Assembly (NCBI GenBank): GCA_964446745.1
Contig: CAYURR010000041.1
Location: 1 to 18,142 of the forward strand
Source of the DNA: CAYURR01 sp964446745
GTDB lineage: Bacteria; Bacillota; Clostridia; Lachnospirales; WQUN01
Reading direction: 5' to 3'
DNA: 18,142 nt
How positions within the stretch are numbered: the first letter of the stretch is position 1; each line of letters starts with the position of its first letter. The notes under the pieces are model-generated. The model was not told the origin of the DNA and did no database searches. It was given only the letters and a program-made list of their open reading frames with translations. The position numbers and the translations under genes were made by a program. Below, piece after piece: positions 7,590-14,883 of this stretch.

Positions 7590-8735
7590 TTACCTGTGCA
7601 AATTACTTGCGGCCATACTGGCAAACAGCGTATACAGAGCATCGATGTTTTTGCCTGTCTTGGCTGATATCTCGATCGTATGAACCGCGTGCCTGTCTAA
7701 TGGCAGTGGGCGTTCGATATCGAGGTCTGTTTTGTTAAATACAGTGATGATGGGCTTGTTTATACACTTGAGATCAGACAGTGTGTCGTATACGACCTTC
7801 ATCTGTTGCGCACATGCGGGATTCGATGCGTCCACGACATGCACGAGCACATCCGCAAAGTTCATCTCCTCGAGTGTGGCACGGAACGCCTGTATCAATG
7901 TATGCGGTAGCTTTTGAATGAAGCCGACTGTATCCGTGAACAATGCTTCCTTGTAGATATCACCGTACTCGGGGCCGTTAGGATGTGGGTATTTGAGGTT
8001 CAGCTTGCGTACGGTTGTATCCAGCGTCGCGAATAGTTTATTCTCCGCGAGCACCGCGCGATCCGTACCCACAGCACCGGTCAAAGCATTCATAAGCGTA
8101 GACTTGCCTGCATTCGTATAACCTACCGCTGAGAAAACGGTTATGCCGGCCTTTCCGCGCTTTTCGCGTAAAACCGAACGCTTGGAAGTGATTTCCTTGA
8201 GTTCGCTGTTTAAATGGTTTATGCGGCCGCGTATATGACGTCTGTCGGTCTCGAGCTTCTTTTCACCGGGACCGCGTGTACCGATGCCGCCGCCGAGCCT
8301 CGAGAGTTGACCGCCGAGCCCTGCCAGATGTGAGAGACGGTACTTGAGCTGCGCAAGCTCGACCTGGGTCTTGCCCTCGGCAGTTGTCGCGTGGTCCGCA
8401 AAGATATCCAATATCACCGTCGTGCGATCCAATATCTTGCATTTCAATATGTTTGAAAGGTTGTGCTGTGAGTTGGAGCTGAGCTCGTCATCCGCAACGA
8501 TACCCGTTGCATTGTGTAGCGATATTAAGTCAGCGAGCTCGTCGAGCTTGCCTTTGCCTAAATAATGGCCCGGATGTACACCCTCGCGCTTTTGTACGAG
8601 CCTGCCTACTACCTCCGCGCCTGCCGTCTCGCAAAGCAACGCGAGCTCGTCAAGGTTGGCCTCGGTATCGCCCTGCCTGTCGTCATCGACGGCTATCAGT
8701 ACAAATCGTTCCTTCTCTGTTTTCGTGTCGTGCAT
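7590..8735 (-). CDS. hflX: Ribosome-associated GTPase HflX
   Basis: HflX is a translational GTPase that binds the 50S subunit and rescues or splits stalled ribosomes under stress. The 381-residue product has the N-terminal HflX domain with HPGHYLGKGK (54-63), the glycine-rich linker LSRLGGGIGTRGPGEKKLE (144-162), and the G domain: G1 GYTNAGKST (205-213), G2 FATLDTTVR (235-243), G3 DTVG (268-271), G4 NKTD (334-337) and G5 SAKTG (357-361). It is slightly shorter at the ends than the 420-plus-residue E. coli protein, but all core motifs are intact. A GAGGT site lies before the ATG. ytvI ends 13 bases upstream and yigZ starts 15 bases downstream, so all three should be cotranscribed. Confidence 0.96.
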   Translation of the reverse strand: MHDTKTEKERFVLIAVDDDRQGDTEANLDELALLCETAGAEVVGRLVQKREGVHPGHYLGKGKLDELADLISLHNATGIVADDELSSNSQHNLSNILKCKILDRTTVILDIFADHATTAEGKTQVELAQLKYRLSHLAGLGGQLSRLGGGIGTRGPGEKKLETDRRHIRGRINHLNSELKEITSKRSVLREKRGKAGITVFSAVGYTNAGKSTLMNALTGAVGTDRAVLAENKLFATLDTTVRKLNLKYPHPNGPEYGDIYKEALFTDTVGFIQKLPHTLIQAFRATLEEMNFADVLVHVVDASNPACAQQMKVVYDTLSDLKCINKPIITVFNKTDLDIERPLPLDRHAVHTIEISAKTGKNIDALYTLFASMAASNLHR

Positions 8736-8748
8736 AAATTACCTCTTT

Positions 8749-9837
8749 CTAAGAACTTCCGCTCTTTCTTACTTCGACAGCCGCGGCTTGATCGGAGGCT
8801 TCGAACATGGCCTTCAGTACGATGGCTACGGATGGGCCTAACAACAGCCCCCAGAAGCCAATAAGCCGCAGGCCTACATATATGGACATAAGGGTAATAA
8901 GTGGATGCAATCCAATTTGATGCCCCAAGATACGAGGCTCAAGAAACTGTCGTGTGATAAACACGACACCGTAAATGATTAATAAAGCTATAGCCATCGG
9001 ATAATTACCCGTGATGAAGTTATACGCGGCCCATGGCCAGAATACAAAGCCTGAGCCAAATATGGGCAGCGCATCGATAACGGCTATGCCCAAGCCCACA
9101 AACAGCGAGTATTCAAAGCGAATAACCGTAAGCCCCGTTATACATATAATGGCGGAGATACACATAAGTATGCCTTGCGCCTTGAAATATCCGCCGATGG
9201 CACGGAATACGCCTGTGCGAACCGTACGGACATGCGTATGCAGGCTCTTTGGTACCAAGTGATGTAACGCGTTAAACACTATCTCCTTATCCTTTATAAA
9301 AAAGAACGAGGCGATTATGCTGATCAAAAACATCATGAGCCCGCTCGGTATCGAAGAGAACACGCTCAGGGAGTTGTTACCGATATTGGAGGCTGCTATC
9401 GATGCGAAGTCAGAAATAAACTTCGGATCCGATATCGAGACGCTGAGATTATCTGGTAGGATATCGAACAGCACCTTTTTTTCAAAGCGGTCAATCATAG
9501 CGTAGAAATCCTTGGTCAGCGACGGTAGATCGACGATCAGCGCGCGGGCCTCGACCACGAGCTTTGTGATCAAGGTAGCAAGCAGCCCGCCAAACAATAA
9601 AAACACGAGCAACAGGCAAATGCCTGCAGCAACACCGCGTGACAGACGCAGGCGTTTTGTCAGCACGGTAACGAACGGCTCGACGATAATCGAGATCACC
9701 AAGCCCAGTATAAACGGGGCCAAGTATATAAGCAGAAATTCTACAAATATGTAAAGAGACAGAATGGTCAGCAGCGAAATAGCTATCCTATTAAGCAAGG
9801 TTTTGTTTTCTTTGTAAAACGCACGCAATGCTTGCAT
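8749..9837 (-). CDS. ytvI: AI-2E family membrane protein, YtvI-type sporulation protein
   Basis: A 362-residue integral membrane protein of the AI-2E/PerM family. Hydrophobic segments occur around residues 16-56, 69-95, 164-182, 222-240, 244-270, 281-298 and 312-345, with a soluble loop at about 96-160. The family-typical stretch FVGLGIAVIDALPIFGSG (246-263) and the EPRILGHQIGLHPL segment (300-313) are present. Length and pattern fit YtvI, annotated in Bacillus and Clostridia as a sporulation membrane protein of unknown transport activity. A distinct AI-2E paralogue is the alternative. GGGAGG lies just before the ATG. It heads the minus-strand operon with hflX and yigZ and is divergent from the LysM gene. 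Confidence 0.85.
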   Translation of the reverse strand: MQALRAFYKENKTLLNRIAISLLTILSLYIFVEFLLIYLAPFILGLVISIIVEPFVTVLTKRLRLSRGVAAGICLLLVFLLFGGLLATLITKLVVEARALIVDLPSLTKDFYAMIDRFEKKVLFDILPDNLSVSISDPKFISDFASIAASNIGNNSLSVFSSIPSGLMMFLISIIASFFFIKDKEIVFNALHHLVPKSLHTHVRTVRTGVFRAIGGYFKAQGILMCISAIICITGLTVIRFEYSLFVGLGIAVIDALPIFGSGFVFWPWAAYNFITGNYPMAIALLIIYGVVFITRQFLEPRILGHQIGLHPLITLMSIYVGLRLIGFWGLLLGPSVAIVLKAMFEASDQAAAVEVRKSGSS

Positions 9838-10032
9838 GATGACCTCCCGAAAGGCGATTTTTTACAGTATATGGGTAAAGTGTAAAAAAAGCAAATAGAT
9901 ATGAATGATTCAGACAAGATTATACTACCCTGTATATCCAAAATGATGTAGTCAAAATGCATTTTCTTTTTGTCATGTTTTGTTGGAAAAAATTGCGGCC
10001 AAGCCCTCTGTTTGTGCGGAATTCCGACATGG

Positions 10033-10054
10033 TGGACATGTTAAGGTATGTCCA
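10033..10054 (+). repeat. Inverted repeat in the leader of the MPN-LysM gene
   Basis: TGGACAT (10033-10039) and ATGTCCA (10048-10054) are perfect 7-base arms around an 8-base loop, ending 16 bases before the ribosome-binding site. It could be a regulator-binding palindrome or a leader hairpin. Function is unknown. Confidence 0.5.
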
Positions 10055-10070
10055 ACACGTCACAGCACAA

Positions 10071-10078
10071 AGGAGAGG
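10071..10078 (+). promoter_or_regulatory. Ribosome-binding site selecting a TTG start
   Basis: AGGAGAGG sits 7 bases before TTG at 10086, giving a strong reason to prefer this rare start over the in-frame ATG codons at 9957 and further downstream, which lack a site. The residues encoded upstream of TTG do not look like part of the domain. Confidence 0.8.
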
Positions 10079-10085
10079 AATACAC

Positions 10086-11306
10086 TTGGATGACTATCAA
10101 TTGCCGGTCAATGTAAAGCAAATAGGCTCCATAGGTGAAGGTTTGCGGATATACATAGAGGATTATGTGTTCACGTTCCTGCAGAAATACGCACTGGCCG
10201 GGGGTTCGAGCGAACGCATAGCATTATTGATCGGGCGGCACATGGTGATAGACGGATCGCCCGTGCTATTCATAAACGGGGCTGTTTGCGATAAGTACAG
10301 CATCGTACAGGAAGGCATGACCGTGTTCACGGTGCGATCGATGGAATACGCGCAGGAGATGATAAAGAAGTATTTCGAGGGCATGGAGATCGTAGGCTGG
10401 ATGCAGTCGCAGCCGAGCTACGGTACATTTCTGAACAGCGCATATGCGAATTATCATCTGTCGCATTTCGATAAGGAATATGACGTGATGTTCGTGATAG
10501 ACCCGATCGAAAAGGTCAACGCATTCTTTACATATGTAAAGAACGGACTGCGTGAGACAAAGGGGTATTTCATATATTACGAAAAGAACAAGGCCATGCA
10601 AGAGTACATGCTCGAAAATCGGCCTATAGAAATGGAATACCCGTTAAAGGAGCCCATCCTACAGTTCGAGGAGCCCGATGAGGAGGACGCGGAGCAGGAG
10701 TATCCCCGGCATACACCCGAACAGGTCATTCGCACACGACAGGAGACCAGAAACGTCGTACGCAGTGTGCGCGAGCAAAAACGTGTAATGAACCTGCTCG
10801 TGAGCCTGAGCGCGGTATTGTTTGTGGTGTGTTTTGTAATGGGAGCCGGGCTAATAAGGAATCAAGACCGGGTCGAGTACATGGAACAGCAGCTCGTACA
10901 GCTCAGTACATCATATAAAAACCTCGTGGCTGAGACCTCAAAGGAGAAGACCGCGTCGGTATTTGCGCCTCAGGATGACAAGAATGTAATAGAAAGCCAA
11001 GAAACGAAAAAGAATACGTTGACGGAGCCCACACCTTCACCAACGCCGGAGCCTACACCGGAGGCTACACCGGAGCCTACAGAGGAACCTACACCCGAGC
11101 CGCATGTAGAACCGACTGCACCACCGCCGGCAACAGCACCGCCCGAGCCGATTTACAGAACCTATGTAATACAAAACGGTGACAGTCTAAACTCGATCAG
11201 CATAAGGTTCTACGGCGACGTGAGCATGGTAGAGCGGATAATGGTACTAAACGGGATAAAGGACCAGAATAAGATCATATCGGGCAAAGAGATCAAGCTG
11301 CCTTGA
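10086..11306 (+). CDS. Transmembrane LysM protein with degenerate MPN/JAB-like cytoplasmic domain
   Basis: A 406-residue single-pass membrane protein. Residues about 18-168 look like an MPN/JAB domain. SERIALLIG (42-50) aligns by eye with the Glu-bearing helix of JAMM proteases, and IVGWMQSQPSYGTFLN (102-117) with the IVGWYHxHPxxGxxLS motif. The two histidines are Q107 and Q109, and the Ser and Asp positions are N117 and Y120, so metal binding should be lost while the Glu (E43) remains. VMFVIDPIEKV (134-144) matches the following strand. An acidic segment, a basic flank (R226-R233), one transmembrane helix (236-257), a short coiled coil (261-288), a Pro/Thr/Glu spacer (313-355) and a C-terminal LysM domain (358-406) follow. 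The basic flank suggests cytosolic N-terminus and LysM outside. LysM is firm; the MPN assignment is from remembered consensus and needs a profile search. A histidine kinase gene follows 17 bases on. Confidence 0.75.
   Translation: MDDYQLPVNVKQIGSIGEGLRIYIEDYVFTFLQKYALAGGSSERIALLIGRHMVIDGSPVLFINGAVCDKYSIVQEGMTVFTVRSMEYAQEMIKKYFEGMEIVGWMQSQPSYGTFLNSAYANYHLSHFDKEYDVMFVIDPIEKVNAFFTYVKNGLRETKGYFIYYEKNKAMQEYMLENRPIEMEYPLKEPILQFEEPDEEDAEQEYPRHTPEQVIRTRQETRNVVRSVREQKRVMNLLVSLSAVLFVVCFVMGAGLIRNQDRVEYMEQQLVQLSTSYKNLVAETSKEKTASVFAPQDDKNVIESQETKKNTLTEPTPSPTPEPTPEATPEPTEEPTPEPHVEPTAPPPATAPPEPIYRTYVIQNGDSLNSISIRFYGDVSMVERIMVLNGIKDQNKIISGKEIKLP
11022..11150 (+). repeat. Pro/Thr/Glu repeat spacer in the LysM protein
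   Basis: Residues 313-355 are built from degenerate TPEP/EPTP units, encoded by imperfect repeats of GAGCCTACACCG. This is a typical flexible wall-spanning spacer between the membrane helix and a peptidoglycan-binding domain. The repeats are long enough that copy number may vary between strains. Confidence 0.8.
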
Positions 11307-11323
11307 CGGATGGGGAATGCATA

Positions 11324-11953
11324 ATGGAATTGCAGACATATGACGAAGTAAGGGTCATGGTTGCGCACGAGATGAAAAACCCCATCTCACTCGCGCTTGC
11401 GAATGTAGGCTTGATACGCATGCAGGATCAGGAGGGGCGTTTTCAACGCCAGTGTGACGCGATAACAAAGGAACTGAGCGGGCTGAACAGGCTCGTGACA
11501 GATTTTCTGGATGCGTCGGACGGGACATTTCATGACTTGATCGATGATGAGCAGACGGAGATAGGCGAGATTATAGAAAACCTCGTTAATCGTTATAAGA
11601 ATGCGTACATGAGTATCGACTTGATCTGGAACAGACCGCAATCTGAGATATACATACAAGCTGACCAAAAGCAGCTTGAGATATTGTTTGGCAACATAAT
11701 AAAAAACGCCGCAGAAGCGGTAGAAAGGGAGGGTATCATCGAGATATGCGTCTCTGTCGGAGACGGTTACCTTGAGGTCAAGGTAATGGACACGGGTGCG
11801 GGTATCGGGCATTCGTACAGAAAGAAAAAGGGTAACGGCATGGGGTTACACATCTGCCGGGACATAGCGAGACGGCTCGGCGGGGAGTTTTCCCTAGAGA
11901 ACGGAACGAATGGGGGTGCTGTCGCACGGGTAGCGCTACCGATAATAGGTTAA
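11324..11953 (+). CDS. Small soluble histidine kinase (orphan)
   Basis: A 209-residue protein with only the DHp and ATPase domains. The H box is MVAHEMKNPISLALANVGLI (12-31) with phospho-acceptor H15. The N box is NIIKNAAEAV (124-133), G1 is DTGAGIG (156-162) and G2 is GNGMGLHICRDI (170-181), so it should be catalytically competent. It has no membrane segment, PAS or HAMP domain, so the signal must come from a partner. It begins 17 bases after the MPN-LysM gene, which makes that protein the obvious candidate sensor (inference). No response regulator is adjacent, so the target may be a distant regulator such as a sporulation phosphorelay member. The ATG at 11324 is preferred. An in-frame TTG at 11303 overlapping the previous stop is an alternative that adds seven residues. 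A terminator follows directly. Confidence 0.9.
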   Translation: MELQTYDEVRVMVAHEMKNPISLALANVGLIRMQDQEGRFQRQCDAITKELSGLNRLVTDFLDASDGTFHDLIDDEQTEIGEIIENLVNRYKNAYMSIDLIWNRPQSEIYIQADQKQLEILFGNIIKNAAEAVEREGIIEICVSVGDGYLEVKVMDTGAGIGHSYRKKKGNGMGLHICRDIARRLGGEFSLENGTNGGAVARVALPIIG

Positions 11954-11954
11954 T

Positions 11955-12001
11955 AAAAAACGCTTGAACATCCGGGAGTAGGGGATGTTCAAGCGTTTTT
12001 T
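11955..12001. terminator. Bidirectional intrinsic terminator
   Basis: Perfect 19-base arms (11955-11973 and 11983-12001) surround a 9-base loop, with an A-run on the left and a T-run on the right. It can therefore end the kinase transcript on the plus strand and the methyltransferase transcript on the minus strand. The last codons and TGA of the methyltransferase lie inside the right arm. Confidence 0.93.
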
Positions 12002-12897
12002 TGACTCATTATCAGCATAGTTTGAATGTTATTTAGTCTTACTATTTTTTCAGATTTGTAGCCTATATTTGAAAATAAGTCTTGCAATTCTTTTAGGGTT
12101 CTCTGCCTGCCGCCCCTGCATTCAACGGCCAATCTCAGCCCATTCATTATTACTTCTTTGGGTTCAAACTCGTCTGTTAAGATATCTTCAATGATTAAAA
12201 ACTTTGTGTTACAGTCGCAGTGCTTTATGCAGTTACGTAAAATATTTAAGCATTTTATATCATCAAAATCATGAAGCAGATTCATTATTATGATATAGTC
12301 GCATATTTCACTTGGCAAAGACAACTCAAAAACATTACCTTCGATGAATATGATATTCACCTCATTTGATGCTTTAAATTCATTGCCTACTGTACATGGT
12401 ATTTTAGTATCAACAATTGTATAAGAGCAATTGTTGCACCCTGTTAAAATCGACGTAGCTAAACCGCCGCTATTCCCGCCTAATTCTAGTACCTTCTTTT
12501 TTGCAAAATCTATATGCTTTACCACTTCTTTGCCTATTTCAAAGGTAATATGAAAATTGTACCTTGAGTAAATCTCGTACTCTAATTCACTAATACTGTC
12601 AAAAAAGAATTGAGATGAATTAACCGCTTTATTAAACATATCTGCATAGTGTTTATTCTGGGTTTTGTTGATTATATTATCGAGGATATACCGATGCCTC
12701 GCCTTGTGTTCATCTGTCATCACAAAACTACTGCCGTCAAAATACAGCAGGTCGTTTACAACCAGTATTCGGATGATTGCTTTATATATGCTTTCGTTTA
12801 ATCCGAATTCTTTGATTTCGTCCTGATCTATACAACAATTTATTCTATCGAAAAAATATACTGCTTCATATAGTTGCATATAGCTTTCGTAGTCCAT
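11989..12897 (-). CDS. SAM-dependent O-methyltransferase (plant COMT-like/Methyltransf_2 family)
   Basis: A 302-residue methyltransferase of the small-molecule O-methyltransferase type. Residues 1-120 form a helical and winged-helix-like dimerisation region. The SAM fold follows with motif I VLELGGNSGG (136-145), an acidic residue in IVDTK (161-165), GNVFE (187-191), and DYIIIMNLLHDFDD (200-213). H209 in LLHD sits where plant caffeate-type enzymes carry their catalytic base. FLIIEDILTDE (233-243) matches the next strand. The likely substrate is a hydroxylated small molecule, identity unknown. The gene is 18 bases after tetR on the same strand with GAGGGA before the ATG, so it is under the same promoter. 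Base composition is clearly AT-richer than genes to its left. The TGA lies inside the terminator stem. Confidence 0.83.
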   Translation of the reverse strand: MDYESYMQLYEAVYFFDRINCCIDQDEIKEFGLNESIYKAIIRILVVNDLLYFDGSSFVMTDEHKARHRYILDNIINKTQNKHYADMFNKAVNSSQFFFDSISELEYEIYSRYNFHITFEIGKEVVKHIDFAKKKVLELGGNSGGLATSILTGCNNCSYTIVDTKIPCTVGNEFKASNEVNIIFIEGNVFELSLPSEICDYIIIMNLLHDFDDIKCLNILRNCIKHCDCNTKFLIIEDILTDEFEPKEVIMNGLRLAVECRGGRQRTLKELQDLFSNIGYKSEKIVRLNNIQTMLIMSQKNA

Positions 12898-12915
12898 ATC
12901 CTGTCCCTCAAACTT

Positions 12916-13515
12916 TTAAGACTTCTTACTCAAGGTTAAATTATCCGATAAGATCTTTTCAATCATGACGTTCCAATCACCGTCGAATTCAACGCCCTTC
13001 ATAGTCACAATACCGGCGAGACCATGAACAATAGACCATACAGCGATAAAATTTTGCATGTGCAAGGACGCTGGTATGTTGAGCTTGTCCATGAGAAGAA
13101 ATAGCGCGGTGGGCTCATTCTCTAAGTGTTTATAACTCTCGGCAGTCTTTTGGTCGTCACTTAGGACGATTTTAATATTGCTTTGATTAAATAAAAATGG
13201 GTAGTAGTTAGGGTTATCAACGAAGAAATGTATATATGCTTTTCCGACTGCAATCAAAAGCATATTTGAGTCAGCGCATCCTGCTATTGCATCGTTTATG
13301 ATGGCAACAAATTTTTCCATGACATATTGCTGCATGGCCTCCAGCATTTCTTCCTTATCTTTGAAATGGGCGTATGGTGCGCCACGGCTGACGTTGCATT
13401 TTGCCGCTACCTTACGCAGAGAGCAACCGCTTACACCTTCTTCATTCACCATCTGAATGCCGGCTTCAATTAGCGCTGCGCGTAAGTTACCGTGATGGTA
13501 GGGTTTTGTATTCAT
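12916..13515 (-). CDS. TetR family repressor with WHG-type C-terminal domain
   Basis: A 199-residue one-component regulator. The N-terminal helix-turn-helix follows YHHGNLRAALIEAG (6-19), with the recognition region SLRKVAAKCNVSRGAPYAHF (32-51). The C-terminal ligand domain carries WSIVHGLAGI (160-169), the WHG signature. It probably binds the palindrome at 13553-13571, repressing both itself with the O-methyltransferase and the divergent MFS exporter, and releases DNA when a small molecule binds (inference from layout and family). The ATG at 13515 has AAGGA upstream at usual spacing. The leader predicted from its promoter is short, about 18 bases. Confidence 0.92.
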   Translation of the reverse strand: MNTKPYHHGNLRAALIEAGIQMVNEEGVSGCSLRKVAAKCNVSRGAPYAHFKDKEEMLEAMQQYVMEKFVAIINDAIAGCADSNMLLIAVGKAYIHFFVDNPNYYPFLFNQSNIKIVLSDDQKTAESYKHLENEPTALFLLMDKLNIPASLHMQNFIAVWSIVHGLAGIVTMKGVEFDGDWNVMIEKILSDNLTLSKKS

Positions 13516-13539
13516 AGTCTCGTTCCTTTCATTTGTTCA

Positions 13540-13568
13540 ATTATAACTTCCTATCTTGACATAGTCAA
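13540..13568 (-). promoter_or_regulatory. SigmaA-type promoter for tetR and the O-methyltransferase
   Basis: On the minus strand TTGACT (13568-13563) and TATAAT (13545-13540) are separated by exactly 17 bases. This is one mismatch from consensus. Initiation is expected near 13533, about 18 bases before the tetR ATG. The -35 box lies inside the operator palindrome. Confidence 0.85.
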
Positions 13569-13571
13569 GAT
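13553..13571. promoter_or_regulatory. Palindromic operator shared by both divergent promoters
   Basis: ATCTTGAC and GTCAAGAT are perfect 8-base arms around ATA, centred on base 13562. Both -35 hexamers fall inside it, and the two -10 boxes are equidistant from its centre. This is the likely TetR-family binding site. Confidence 0.85.
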
Positions 13572-13584
13572 GCCGTACTATAAT
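13556..13584 (+). promoter_or_regulatory. Perfect-consensus sigmaA promoter for the MFS exporter
   Basis: TTGACA (13556-13561) and TATAAT (13579-13584) are separated by 17 bases, with no mismatch to consensus. Initiation is expected near 13591, giving a leader of about 54 bases. The -35 box lies inside the operator palindrome, so a bound repressor would occlude polymerase. Confidence 0.9.
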
Positions 13585-13593
13585 GCGCAACAT

Positions 13594-13625
13594 GACACCG
13601 TCAAGATTGTGAGCGGTGTCAAGAT
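13594..13625 (+). promoter_or_regulatory. Secondary operator-like repeats in the MFS leader
   Basis: The operator half-site GTCAAGAT recurs directly at 13600-13607 and 13618-13625, 36 and 54 bases after the copy at 13564. An overlapping inverted repeat, GACACCG (13594-13600) and CGGTGTC (13614-13620), spans the first of them. These lie downstream of the predicted start and may be extra repressor sites or a leader hairpin. Confidence 0.6.
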
Positions 13626-13644
13626 CAAAACATGGAGGTAGACT

Positions 13645-14883
13645 ATGACGAAAACAAAGCTATTCACACGCAATTTTTCATTTCTTATTTTAGGGCAGGT
13701 TAGTTCACTGATGGGTAATGGTATTCTTAAACTTGCCCTGTCTCTGTATGTACTGGACATTACCGGCTCGGCAGCAATTTTCGCTGGCCTTTTGTCTATA
13801 GCGACTATACCCACCATATTATTTTCACCGCTTGGTGGTGTCCTTGCTGACCGAGCAAATCGCAGAAACGTAATGGTTGGGCTTGATCTTCTTTCGGGTA
13901 TAAGCGTATTGGTTGCATTCCTATTATTTAAAGAAAACTATGCTATTAGCCTCATTGGAGCTTTGTTGGTGATACATTCTATTTTGGGTGCGTTTGAGTC
14001 CCCGACCGTTCAGGCTTGCGTACCTCAGATGCATAAAGGGGAAAACCTCATAAGAGCCAACGCGGTAATCAATCAAGCGGCAGCGATTTCGGGTTTGATT
14101 GCTCCCATCCTCGGCAGTGTTCTATATACAATTTTTGGACTGCAACAGATTATGGTGGTCAGTGCGGCATTCTTCTTCCTTACGGCACTGCTGGAGTGCT
14201 TTATAAAATTGCCATATGTGAAAACCAAAAGCAGCGGAAATATTTTTTCTACCATTCGATCTGATTTTGCAATCAGTTTTCGATTTATCTCAAAAGAACA
14301 GCCGCAGATATTAAAGATACTGCTACTGGCGGCGGCATTGAATTTTCTGCTCGTTGGTGTGGTAGTCGTTGGCTTGCCATATCTTGTACGAACGGTACTC
14401 GGCTTGAGTGCGCAAGCCTATGGAGGCGCATCAAGCGCATTGGGGCTGTCTGCAATACTTGGCGGTCTGACAGCCGGGCTTTTGGTGACAAAACTAAAAA
14501 TAAGGAAACTGCATACTCTGTTAGTGGCGATCGGCTTGTCTCTCGTTCCCATCGGGATTGCTTTTTTTGCCCCGAATGCTATTTGGATGAAATACACTGT
14601 GATAGTTGCGGCTCTATTCATCTGCCAATTTCTGATTATGATTTTTTCCATATTTGCGCTATCCATCATTCAGCAAAGGACGCCAAACGAGTTGATAGGT
14701 AAAGTTATGGCCTACGCTACAACCGTTTCCCTATGTGCACAACCTTTGGGGCAAATGATATACGGCTTTATATTTGACAGTTTTTCGAAATCACTTTTTT
14801 TGGTTTTCTTAATAACTGGGATTGCCACAGCGGCAGTAGGTATTTTATCAAAAGGAATTTTTATCAAAGCAGATTCTCATTAA
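13645..14883 (+). CDS. MFS exporter, macrolide-efflux (Mef)-like
   Basis: A 412-residue, 12-helix major facilitator. The cytoplasmic loop 2-3 motif A appears as GGVLADRANRRNVM (64-77). The opening FSFLILGQVSSLMGNGILKLALSLYVLDITGS region (cut here into its parts: FSFLILGQVSSLMG at 11-24, then LALSLYVLD at 30-38) is typical of the Mef/TMR-like drug efflux branch. Proton-driven export of a hydrophobic drug is the expected role, with substrate unknown. GGAGG (13634-13638) lies 6 bases before the ATG. It is driven by the perfect promoter at 13556-13584 and controlled with the divergent tetR and O-methyltransferase genes. No clear terminator follows in the 114 bases before the ABC operon, so some read-through is possible. 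Confidence 0.88.
   Translation: MTKTKLFTRNFSFLILGQVSSLMGNGILKLALSLYVLDITGSAAIFAGLLSIATIPTILFSPLGGVLADRANRRNVMVGLDLLSGISVLVAFLLFKENYAISLIGALLVIHSILGAFESPTVQACVPQMHKGENLIRANAVINQAAAISGLIAPILGSVLYTIFGLQQIMVVSAAFFFLTALLECFIKLPYVKTKSSGNIFSTIRSDFAISFRFISKEQPQILKILLLAAALNFLLVGVVVVGLPYLVRTVLGLSAQAYGGASSALGLSAILGGLTAGLLVTKLKIRKLHTLLVAIGLSLVPIGIAFFAPNAIWMKYTVIVAALFICQFLIMIFSIFALSIIQQRTPNELIGKVMAYATTVSLCAQPLGQMIYGFIFDSFSKSLFLVFLITGIATAAVGILSKGIFIKADSH

Larger units (their letters stand above)
9838..10085. other. Divergent intergenic region, ytvI / MPN-LysM gene
   Basis: This 248-base gap must hold promoters for both flanking transcripts, but no consensus promoter stands out. On the minus strand TTGCTT (9889-9894) and TATACT (9866-9871), spaced 17 bases, are a weak candidate for ytvI. 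ATTATACT at 9919-9926 carries -10-like hexamers in both directions without a matching -35. The plus frame stays open from an ATG at 9957, but that codon has no ribosome-binding site. Confidence 0.4.

Noticed and set aside
9918..9926. Divergent -10-like hexamers in the ytvI/LysM gap
   Set aside because: TATAAT on the minus strand and TATACT on the plus strand overlap, but neither has a -35 box or a sporulation sigma-factor -35 element at proper spacing.
9957..10085. N-terminal extension of the LysM gene from ATG 9957
   Set aside because: No Shine-Dalgarno precedes that ATG, and the extension does not resemble the domain. TTG at 10086 has AGGAGAGG at ideal spacing.
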